Below, piece by piece: positions 1-6,104 of a DNA stretch of 10,422 nucleotides. How positions within the stretch are numbered: the first letter of the stretch is position 1; the number at the start of each line of letters is the position of its first letter. A program made the position numbers and the translations under genes. The stretch comes from an uncultured Verrucomicrobiota bacterium (GTDB taxonomy: Bacteria > Verrucomicrobiota > Verrucomicrobiia > Chthoniobacterales > SZAS-18). Location: contig CALMOL010000502.1 of NCBI GenBank assembly GCA_937871685.1, positions 1 to 10,422 on the forward strand. The letters are read 5' to 3'. The notes under the pieces are model-generated. The model saw nothing but the letters and a program-made list of their open reading frames with translations, was not told where the DNA came from and ran no database searches.

Positions 1-34
1 CCTTCCCTCCCCAACCCCTCGCATTCCCGCTCCC

Positions 35-502
35 ATGGCGCTCCGCTCCGAACTCGGCGACTTCTCCTCCATCGTGTGCTTCAAGGCCCTCATCACCGGC
101 GTGGAGGACACGCTGGGCACCGAGGGGGCCGCGGCGGTCTTCGTGCAGGCCGGACGCCTGCGCGGCCAGAAGCTCGCTCACGAGCTCGGCCTGGCAGGCG
201 CAAAGGTGTCCGTCGAGCAACTGGCCGCCGCCCTGAACAATGCCGTGGGCAAGGACGGCACGCGCCTTTGCCGCATCGATGCGGCGCGCGAGCTGCCCGG
301 CGGGGTCATCCAGGTGGACACGGGCGAGACGGTCTGCTCGGCCGGCGAGGCGATGGGCTCGCAGCGGCAATGCACCTTCACCCTCGGCGCGGTGGCCGCC
401 GCGGTGGAAACCGTGATGGGCCGCCCCTACACCGCGCGCCAAGTCGGCAGCGTGCTGCGCGGCGGCACCCACGACACCTTCGAGTTCACCCCCGTCGGCT
501 GA
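35..502 (+). CDS. V4R-like small-molecule-binding protein
   Basis: 155 aa, soluble, with no signal peptide or membrane segment. The C-terminal half (about residues 90-153) has the pattern of the 4-vinyl-reductase (V4R) fold: a cysteine followed by a helix of the type 'CTFTLGAVAAAVETVMGR', then a strand ending in 'GGTHDTFEF'. The N-terminal 'VFVQAGRLRGQKLAHEL' resembles the early helix of V4R proteins. V4R domains bind hydrophobic or tetrapyrrole-like ligands and often act as sensory input or chaperone domains. The ligand here is unknown. Four cysteines are present (in SIVCF, TRLCR, ETVCS and RQCTF). The ATG at 35 is the only good start, and no clear Shine-Dalgarno precedes it in the 34 bases available. 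The LOV photoreceptor gene follows after 39 bp on the same strand, so the two probably form an operon. The family call is from pattern memory. A conserved hypothetical of another α/β fold is the alternative. Confidence 0.55.
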   Translation: MALRSELGDFSSIVCFKALITGVEDTLGTEGAAAVFVQAGRLRGQKLAHELGLAGAKVSVEQLAAALNNAVGKDGTRLCRIDAARELPGGVIQVDTGETVCSAGEAMGSQRQCTFTLGAVAAAVETVMGRPYTARQVGSVLRGGTHDTFEFTPVG

Positions 503-541
503 GCCCTTGCGCGCGGGCGGAAGGGGCGAGGTTTGCCATCC

Positions 542-2233
542 ATGAGCGTCGGACCCGATCCTGCCGGCGTGGATGCCTTCCCGCCTGCCTTGCTCTTTCC
601 CTTCGCCGCGGCCGAGGTGCCACCGGATCTCGCGGACGCCCTGCGTGCGCACGGCTTCCAGCCCGCCGCCGAAAACCGCCTCGATCGCCTCGCCGACTGG
701 GCACTGCGCCATCGCCAGGGCGTGCTCCTCCTGCGCGGGCCTGCGCTTGCCGAGGATGCCTGGGGCCAGCTCCCCGCCTTGCTCGGCGTCCAGCACGACG
801 CGGGCTGGCACGTCCTCGGGCTCGTGGCCGACGCGGACCCTGGCGGCGCGTTGGGCGCGCGACTGCTTGGCGTGGGCGCGGACGACGCCTGCATCGCCGC
901 GCCGCCCTGGACGCTGCTGCTTCACCGGCTGGCCGCTTACCAGCTCGCCCGCCACGCCCAGGCCGAGCACGAGCGCCTGCGCCGCGCCGTGGAGCTGGCT
1001 CCCTGCGGGCTGACCATCACAGACGCCATCGCACCGGACAATCCCATCATCTACGCCAACGACGGTTTCCAGCGCATCACGGGCTACACGCCCGCCGAGA
1101 TCCTCGGGCGGAACTGCCGCTTCCTCCAGCGTGGGCGCTCCGAGCAGCCTGCCGTGGCCGAGCTGCGCGCGGCGGTGGCCACGGGCCAGGGCTGCCACGT
1201 CACCCTCGTCAACTTCCGCAAGGACGGCCGCGCCTTCCACAACGAGCTCGCCGTCACCCCGCTGCGCGACCCGAGTGGCCGCGTGACCGCCTTCGTCGGC
1301 GTTCAGAACGACGTGACCGCGCGCGTGGAGGCCGAGCAGGCGACGCGGGAAAGCGAGGAGCGCTTCCGCACGCTCGCCGACCTGCTGCCCACGCGCGTGT
1401 GGCTCACCGATGAGGCAGGCCGGTTCGAGTTCTTGAACGAGGCCTGGCGCGACTTCCTGCCCGACGAGGACGCGGCGCGCGGGGACGCGCGCGGGTGGCT
1501 CCGCTGGGTGCATCCCGAGGACTGCGCCGCCGTGGACGAGGCGCTCGCGCGGGCGCGCGAAACCGGGCGCCCGCTGGGCTTCGAGACGCGATTTGTGCGG
1601 CCCGGCGGCGAAGAGCGGTGGTTCACGGTCGAGGGGGTTCCGCGGCTGGGACCGGGCGGTGTCTGGCGCGGCTTGCTGGGCAGCGCCCTCGACGTGACCG
1701 AAGATCGCGCCGCGCAAGACCTGATGGGTCGGCGGCTGCGTCAGCTTTCCCTGCAGACGATGATCCTGCGCCAGCTCGTCGGCGACGACCGGGCGGGCGG
1801 TGGAGCGACGAAGGTGCTCGAAATGCTCGGCGAGATGACCGGCGCGAGCGCGCTCCATCTGCTCGATCTCGGCCCCGGCGGCACGGCCGGGCACCTCGAC
1901 GAGGCCGCGCGTTGGGAAGAGCCGGCCGGCGCGCCCGCGGCCTCGCCCTTCGCCGGCCGCCGCTTGAGCGAGGTGCTGCCGTTCTCGGCTGGGCCGCTGC
2001 TCGATGGCACCGAGCCGGTCGTCGCCCGGGCGAATGAGCTGCGCCGCCTCGCCGCCAGCGTGCCCGTGCACGGTCTGTTGCTCGCCCCGATCCGCCGGGT
2101 CGGGACCACCGTGGGCACGCTGGCCGCCGCCTCCGCGCGCGGCGGCGAGGAATGGGAGCGAGCCGGCGCGGAATTGCTGCGCGGGATCGGGCCGGCGCTC
2201 CCTTCCCTGCTCGCCTCCGCGCGCGGAAGCTGA
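542..2233 (+). CDS. LOV-domain blue-light receptor protein (pseudo-receiver, LOV, PAS, GAF)
   Basis: 563 aa from the ATG at 542, preceded by AAGGGGCGAGG at 521-531. A TTG at 533 lies too close to that site. Domains in order: residues about 35-140 look like a degenerate response-regulator receiver, with a 'VLLLRG' strand where the phosphoacceptor Asp would be and a later 'LGVGADD' like the LGADDY motif. Residues 146-260 are a complete LOV domain: GRNCRFLQ at 189-196 with the adduct-forming cysteine at 192, Asn224 in LVNFRKDG, Asn234 in FHNEL and Gln255 in FVGVQ. These are the residues that bind flavin and report the photocycle in known LOV proteins. Residues 273-387 are a second PAS (PAS_3-like, ending ALDVTED). 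Residues about 405-555 are GAF-like. No histidine kinase, GGDEF, EAL, HTH or phosphatase domain follows, so the output is unknown. It is cytosolic by absence of membrane segments and is likely co-transcribed with the V4R-like gene upstream. The LOV call is firm; the receiver and GAF calls are moderate. Confidence 0.9.
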   Translation: MSVGPDPAGVDAFPPALLFPFAAAEVPPDLADALRAHGFQPAAENRLDRLADWALRHRQGVLLLRGPALAEDAWGQLPALLGVQHDAGWHVLGLVADADPGGALGARLLGVGADDACIAAPPWTLLLHRLAAYQLARHAQAEHERLRRAVELAPCGLTITDAIAPDNPIIYANDGFQRITGYTPAEILGRNCRFLQRGRSEQPAVAELRAAVATGQGCHVTLVNFRKDGRAFHNELAVTPLRDPSGRVTAFVGVQNDVTARVEAEQATRESEERFRTLADLLPTRVWLTDEAGRFEFLNEAWRDFLPDEDAARGDARGWLRWVHPEDCAAVDEALARARETGRPLGFETRFVRPGGEERWFTVEGVPRLGPGGVWRGLLGSALDVTEDRAAQDLMGRRLRQLSLQTMILRQLVGDDRAGGGATKVLEMLGEMTGASALHLLDLGPGGTAGHLDEAARWEEPAGAPAASPFAGRRLSEVLPFSAGPLLDGTEPVVARANELRRLAASVPVHGLLLAPIRRVGTTVGTLAAASARGGEEWERAGAELLRGIGPALPSLLASARGS

Positions 2234-2253
2234 CCCGCATCGCGGAGCTTTTT
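2215..2253 (+). terminator. Intrinsic terminator of the V4R-LOV operon
   Basis: A seven-bp stem CTCCGCG (2215-2221) with CGCGGAG (2241-2247) is followed by C and five Ts (2249-2253). A nested stem GCGG (2223-2226) with CCGC (2235-2238) fills most of the loop. The TGA stop of the LOV gene (2231-2233) sits in the apical loop, so the terminator overlaps the end of the coding sequence. The T-tract is short, which lowers certainty. Confidence 0.55.
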
Positions 2254-2299
2254 CGGCGGCTAACAATTGCCTTGTGCGGGCGGGGGCACCTGCTTCATG

Positions 2300-2316
2300 C
2301 TCTGCTTCGCAGAGGA
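2300..2316 (+). promoter_or_regulatory. Hairpin sequestering the Shine-Dalgarno of the GloVer gene
   Basis: CTCTGC (2300-2305) pairs perfectly with GCAGAG (2309-2314) across a three-base TTC loop. The ribosome-binding site AGAGGA (2311-2316) lies five bases before the ATG at 2322, and four of its bases are in the stem. If the hairpin forms in the mRNA it would lower initiation. The site also decides the start, because the in-frame ATG at 2349 has no Shine-Dalgarno. Confidence 0.5.
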
Positions 2317-2321
2317 CTGCG

Positions 2322-4025
2322 ATGCCCGCGGGCCTCCGCCTCCTTCCCATGCGCCCATCCCGTCGCTTCCACTCCTTCCTGGCCGTGTCGGTGCCGGCCT
2401 TTCTGCTCTCCGTCCATCTCGCCGCCGCCATCGCCGAGCCGGTGCTCGAGTCGAACCAAGGCGGCTACGCCGGCACCGGCACGCTCGGCCCCGATGGCTG
2501 CCTCTACTCGCCGTCCGCCGACGGCGCGAATGGCGGCATCCGCAAGTTCACGCCCGACGGCGGCTCGATTCTGCTCGTGTCCTTCACCGGCAACGGCGGC
2601 GCCAGCCGTGGCGCATCGCCTTCCCAGCTCACGCTGGGGCGCGACGGCAGCTTCTACGGCACTACCGCCGGCGGCGGCACCAGCGGGAACGGCACCGTGT
2701 TCCGGCTCGCGCCCAACGGCCAGCTCACCACGCTGGCGGACTTCCCGTCGGACGGCGCCGATCCCGCCCGGAACCCACAGGGCGGTGTGATCCTCGCGCG
2801 AGATGGCAACCTCTACGGCACGACCTCCACGGGCGGCCCGTCCCGTGGCGGCACGATTTTCAGCGTCTCACCGGCGGGCGCGCTCACCACGCGTTTTTCG
2901 TTTTATAACTTCATGGGGTCTAGCACCGGAGGCACCCCCCTGGCACCCCTGGTCGAGGGAGCCGACGGGCAACTCTACGGATCGACCTCCAAGGACGGCG
3001 GCTACGTGACGGGAGGAAACCCGGGGGTCAACGGCGTCGCTTTCCGCTTCGATCCCGCCAGCGGCACCTACGTGGTGATTTACAACTTCAACACCTTCCA
3101 CTACGTTTCCGGCGCAAACATCTTCCTGCCGTATGTCCTGGCTAAGGATGGGCTTTTCTACGGGGTCTCCAGATACGGCGGCAACAGCCAACACGGCCTC
3201 GTCTTCACGTTGGGCCAGAATGGCCCCGCCGGCTACGTCTGCGACTTCGCCGGGGGCGTTTACGGGCCGCCGACCACGGCGACGGCGGGAGAATTTCCCG
3301 AGGTCGCGCTCACGGAAACTCCCGACGGCAATTTGTATGGCACCACCCTGGGCGGACGATTCTACGCCGGGACCGTTTACCGGATCACTCCCGCCGTTCC
3401 CTTCTATCAGGCCTACACCCTCATCACCCAGGAGGCTGGGATTGGACGCCTGAGCCTTGGCGCGGACGGCAACCTGCACGGCGGTTCCTATCGCCTGCGC
3501 TTCGGTCCGACGCCCGCGACCGGCAACGCAGACGCCACCGAAACCGGCGCCACGCTCTCCGGCACGGTCAACCCCAACGGCGCGGCCACCCTCGCCCGCT
3601 TCGAATCCGGCACTTCCCCCGACGCTCTCACGGCGCTCACCCCAGCGCAGGACCTCGGTGCCGGCACCACTCCGGCCGATCTGTCCGCCAACCTGACCGG
3701 CCTCGCTCCGGGCACCACCTACTACTTCCGCGCCCGCGGCGACAACGCCAACCAGTTCCAGCCCCAGCGCGGTTTCGTGCGCGCGTTCACGACGGCTGGC
3801 ACCTCCCCCGCCCTGGTCTCCGTCACACCCGATCCCGGCGGCTTGCGCGTGCGCGGCCGGGGCTTGGCGGGCGTGCCGAACGCGGTGCAGTGGTCGGACA
3901 ACCTCGTCTCGTGGCAGGCGCTTCCCGGCGCGGTCGCGCCGGCCGCGCGCGGCGTCGGCGAGGTCGTGGACGCCGCGCCGAAGCCGCCGGCCCGGCGCTT
4001 CTACCGCTTCGCGTCGGCGCCGTGA
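2322..4025 (+). CDS. Exported GloVer tandem-repeat protein
   Basis: 567 aa. The N-terminus has an arginine-containing n-region, a hydrophobic core at about residues 19-33 and an A-I-A cleavage site near residue 38, so a Sec signal peptide is expected. Residues about 50-400 hold seven copies of a motif of the form DG-x-LYGTT-x(2)-GG-x(n)-GTVFxL-x(2)-G, with the leading Asp at residues 58, 108, 161, 215, 276, 335 and 382. The spacing is 47-61 residues. This is the signature of the choice-of-anchor GloVer repeat family (Gloeobacter and Verrucomicrobia). A fibronectin-III-like stretch follows (about 398-484; TETGATLSGTVNPNG ... GLAPGTTYYFRARG). The C-terminus (about 490-567) ends in a WSDNLVSWQAL ... 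RRFYRF module common in exported verrucomicrobial proteins. Copies 1 and 7 are degenerate. It is secreted or surface-located; the substrate or partner is unknown. The start at 2322 is supported by AGAGGA with a five-base spacer. Confidence 0.85.
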   Translation: MPAGLRLLPMRPSRRFHSFLAVSVPAFLLSVHLAAAIAEPVLESNQGGYAGTGTLGPDGCLYSPSADGANGGIRKFTPDGGSILLVSFTGNGGASRGASPSQLTLGRDGSFYGTTAGGGTSGNGTVFRLAPNGQLTTLADFPSDGADPARNPQGGVILARDGNLYGTTSTGGPSRGGTIFSVSPAGALTTRFSFYNFMGSSTGGTPLAPLVEGADGQLYGSTSKDGGYVTGGNPGVNGVAFRFDPASGTYVVIYNFNTFHYVSGANIFLPYVLAKDGLFYGVSRYGGNSQHGLVFTLGQNGPAGYVCDFAGGVYGPPTTATAGEFPEVALTETPDGNLYGTTLGGRFYAGTVYRITPAVPFYQAYTLITQEAGIGRLSLGADGNLHGGSYRLRFGPTPATGNADATETGATLSGTVNPNGAATLARFESGTSPDALTALTPAQDLGAGTTPADLSANLTGLAPGTTYYFRARGDNANQFQPQRGFVRAFTTAGTSPALVSVTPDPGGLRVRGRGLAGVPNAVQWSDNLVSWQALPGAVAPAARGVGEVVDAAPKPPARRFYRFASAP

Positions 4026-4042
4026 CGGCGGCGCCGCCTCAC
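4022..4042. terminator. Palindrome between convergent genes, possible bidirectional terminator
   Basis: GGCGGCGCCGCC (4027-4038) is fully self-complementary and is extended by GTGA (4022-4025) with TCAC (4039-4042), leaving only C4026 bulged. Both converging stop codons (4023-4025 plus; 4041-4039 minus) are inside it. There is no T-tract on either strand, so termination is inferred from position and symmetry only. Confidence 0.4.
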
Positions 4043-4836
4043 GCGTGGATCTCCCCCTCGAGATAGAGCACGGCCTTGCCGGCCAGCACCACGCGCCGCG
4101 GCAGCACCTCGCAGTGGAGGTCGCCGCCGCGCTCGGAAACCTGCCGCGCGTGGAGCTTCGTGCGCCCGAGGCGGCGGGACCAATACGGTGCCAGCGCCGT
4201 GTGCGCCGAGCCGGTGACCGGATCCTCCGGCACCCCGTAGCTGGGCGCGAAGAAGCGCGACACGAAGTCCACCGCGTCGCCCGGCGCCGTGACGGCAACG
4301 CCGCGCGGATGGAATTTCTCCAGCGCCGTCATGTCGGGCCGAACCGCGCGCACCGCGTCTTCCGAGGAAAAGACGGCGAAGAACTTCGTGCGCGTCTGGT
4401 GCACCTCGATGGGCTCCGCGCCGAGGGCCGCCGCGAGGCCGGGAGGTTCTGGATCGCAGAGCGCGGGGTTCAGTCGTGGAAAATCCATCGCCAGCCGCTC
4501 GCCGCCGTCGCGCCGCACCGTCAGCGGGCCGGATAGCGTTTGGAAAGTGACCTCCTTCAGCTCCGGGCGCAGGCGAGTGAGGATCACGAAGCCCGAGGCG
4601 AGCGTCGCGTGGCCGCAGAGGTCCACCTCGCAGCGCGGCGTGAACCAGCGCAGGCGCAGCGACTCGCCCCCTGGTTCCTCCGGCGCGAAAAACGCCGTCT
4701 CGGACAAGTTGTTCTCCGCCGCCACGCTCTGCATCCACGCGTCCTCCGGCCACGACTCCAGCGGGACCACCGCGGCGGGATTCCCGCGGAAGACCTCGCC
4801 CGCGAAGGCATCGACCTGGAAGAGGCGCAGGGGCAT
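4039..4836 (-). CDS. PhzF family isomerase/epimerase-like protein
   Basis: 265 aa, the usual length for the PhzF family (diaminopimelate-epimerase fold, two homologous halves). Family motifs visible: N-terminal FQVDAFAG; FRGNPAAVV at 16-24; NLSETAF with the catalytic-position glutamate at 46; FTPRCEVDLCGHATLA at 65-80; and EDPVTGSAH at 204-212, which forms the second-half loop. In PhzF itself the glutamate shuttles the proton in the isomerisation of dihydrohydroxyanthranilate. Most genomic homologues lie outside phenazine clusters and their substrates are unknown, and no phenazine genes are visible here. The gene lies 12 bp downstream of the opcA-like gene, so it is probably co-transcribed. 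It is cytosolic. The ATG at 4836 has no strong Shine-Dalgarno, which fits translational coupling or a leader-weak genome. The family call is firm; the reaction is unknown. Confidence 0.88.
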   Translation of the reverse strand: MPLRLFQVDAFAGEVFRGNPAAVVPLESWPEDAWMQSVAAENNLSETAFFAPEEPGGESLRLRWFTPRCEVDLCGHATLASGFVILTRLRPELKEVTFQTLSGPLTVRRDGGERLAMDFPRLNPALCDPEPPGLAAALGAEPIEVHQTRTKFFAVFSSEDAVRAVRPDMTALEKFHPRGVAVTAPGDAVDFVSRFFAPSYGVPEDPVTGSAHTALAPYWSRRLGRTKLHARQVSERGGDLHCEVLPRRVVLAGKAVLYLEGEIHA

Positions 4837-4848
4837 GGCCGGGCAATC

Positions 4849-5946
4849 TCAGGCCGACTGCCGCGCGAGGCTGGCGAGCTTTTCCAAGGAGCGCGCGTAG
4901 GTGAGGCGCTGGCCTCCCCGCGACAATTCCTCGATCACCAGCTCGGCCAGATCCTCCGGGTCGGCCGGCACGGACTGCTCGGATGCTCCCGCGGAAGTCT
5001 CGCTGCGGGCAAAGTAGAAGTCCCCGCCGCGCCGCTCCACGCTGAAGCGCGCGCCATCGGCCGTGGAAAGCTCCACGCTCTGGATGGTCGGCCCGCTCCC
5101 CTCGGGCAGCGAGATTTGCACCGTGCCGCCGTCGGCGCGCGCGCAGGTCATCGAGCCATCGTTCTCGAAGACGGGCGGCTCCCAGCCGAGCGAGGACGCC
5201 AGCCAGCCGACGACGAGCAGCGCCGTCACGTAGCCGGTCTGCGCGTGGGTGACTTCCAGCCGGTCCACGCTCGCGAGGGCGGCGCGGGCGGCCGGCGGGT
5301 CGAAGAGCTGCGCCACGGCGAGGCGGAGCCAAGTGGCGCGCACCCAGTTGAGGTCCCCCGGCACGGCCCGCACGCCCGGCGCGCCCAGCATGTCACGCAG
5401 GCGGGCGAACTGCGCAGCCGGATGATCCCATCCGGCGGAGTCGTAGATCACGCGATCCGTCGCGCGCAGGAGGCGCGGGTTGAGGTCGGCGGGCAGGTCC
5501 CCCTGCCACCACAGGTAGAGCGGCAGGTCCGTGTCGAGGTGCGAGAAGATCGCGCTCGCCACGTTGCCCGGCGTGGCCGCCTCGCCCTCGAAGAGAAAGG
5601 CGATCTGCTCGGAGCACAGCTGCTTGGCCCCGGCCTTGACGACGTGGCAATGCGCGTTGACCCACGCGCGCAGCCGCGCCTCCCCGCCCTGCGGGCGCGC
5701 CGCGATGAGCAGGCAGCGGCAAGCGTGCTGCGCGGTGACGCGGCCCATCAGGGCCGTGTTGGCCTGGAGGGAATGCTCGGCCATCGAAATGGTGACGAGA
5801 TTCAGCCGCGAGGCGCGCGTGGCGGTCTGGTCGGCGAGCTGCCAAAGCTTCTTGAGTGACTTGTCGATCTTGGGAATCTCGACGGGCAAGCCGTCCGAGA
5901 AGAACGGGTCGAGCACGGGTCCGGCGGAAGGGGCGGCGGTGGGCAT
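4849..5946 (-). CDS. opcA: OpcA-like glucose-6-phosphate dehydrogenase assembly protein
   Basis: 365 aa from the ATG at 5946. Upstream in-frame codons exist, but the reading before this point is arginine-rich and not family-like. Motifs of the OpcA family include ASRLNLVTISMAEHS (about 46-60), RCLLIAARP, QLCSEQIAF, LDTDLPLYLWWQGDLP and DRVIYDS in the N-terminal domain. A less conserved C-terminal domain carries GWLASSLGW and an acidic end. OpcA in cyanobacteria and actinobacteria is an allosteric activator of Zwf (glucose-6-phosphate dehydrogenase), linking redox state to the oxidative pentose phosphate pathway. No membrane segment is seen. No zwf is next to it in this window; the neighbours are phzF (downstream, same strand) and a divergent exported-protein gene. 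No strong Shine-Dalgarno was seen. Confidence is high for the family and moderate for a conserved role. Confidence 0.85.
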   Translation of the reverse strand: MPTAAPSAGPVLDPFFSDGLPVEIPKIDKSLKKLWQLADQTATRASRLNLVTISMAEHSLQANTALMGRVTAQHACRCLLIAARPQGGEARLRAWVNAHCHVVKAGAKQLCSEQIAFLFEGEAATPGNVASAIFSHLDTDLPLYLWWQGDLPADLNPRLLRATDRVIYDSAGWDHPAAQFARLRDMLGAPGVRAVPGDLNWVRATWLRLAVAQLFDPPAARAALASVDRLEVTHAQTGYVTALLVVGWLASSLGWEPPVFENDGSMTCARADGGTVQISLPEGSGPTIQSVELSTADGARFSVERRGGDFYFARSETSAGASEQSVPADPEDLAELVIEELSRGGQRLTYARSLEKLASLARQSA

Positions 5947-6024
5947 GGGCGGGAGGATGCGCGAGAAGCCCGCGCGGCGGAAGGGAAATTGTGGCGTCGT
6001 CTTGCCCCGCGCGGAGGGGAGTTT

Positions 6025-6055
6025 TTGACGCTCACGGCCTGGGACGTGCTTGCAT
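6025..6055 (+). promoter_or_regulatory. Candidate σ70-type promoter for the PATR gene
   Basis: TTGACG (6025-6030) is a good -35 match. TGCTTGCAT (6047-6055) is the likeliest -10 region, although the spacing is longer than ideal (16-19 bases depending on the -10 chosen). It lies in the 158-bp divergent gap between opcA and the PATR gene, 50 bases before the latter's start. A similar GGCACCTGCTTCAT occurs upstream of the GloVer gene. Confidence 0.35.
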
Positions 6056-6062
6056 CTGCGCT

Positions 6063-6083
6063 GGCGACCGGTCCCAGGTCGCC
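6063..6083. promoter_or_regulatory. Inverted repeat in the PATR gene leader
   Basis: GGCGACC (6063-6069) and GGTCGCC (6077-6083) are perfect inverted copies with a seven-base spacer, lying between the candidate promoter and the ATG at 6105. It could be an operator or a leader hairpin; the sequence alone does not decide. Confidence 0.4.
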
Positions 6084-6104
6084 GCACGCTCCCCGTCGTT
6101 CCTA

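Noticed and set aside
533..541. TTG start at 533 for the LOV protein
   Set aside because: It is only a base or two from the purine-rich ribosome-binding site; the ATG at 542 has a usable spacing.
2868..4298. 476-aa minus-strand open frame opposite the GloVer gene
   Set aside because: It is a GC-driven shadow, rich in Arg and Gly, that overlaps two well-supported genes.
4039..4836. Phenazine biosynthesis cluster
   Set aside because: Only the PhzF-family member is present; no other phz genes are in the window, and most PhzF homologues have other roles.
4849..6087. Longer opcA start at 6087
   Set aside because: The extra 47 residues are basic and not family-like and would overlap the putative promoter and leader of the divergent gene.
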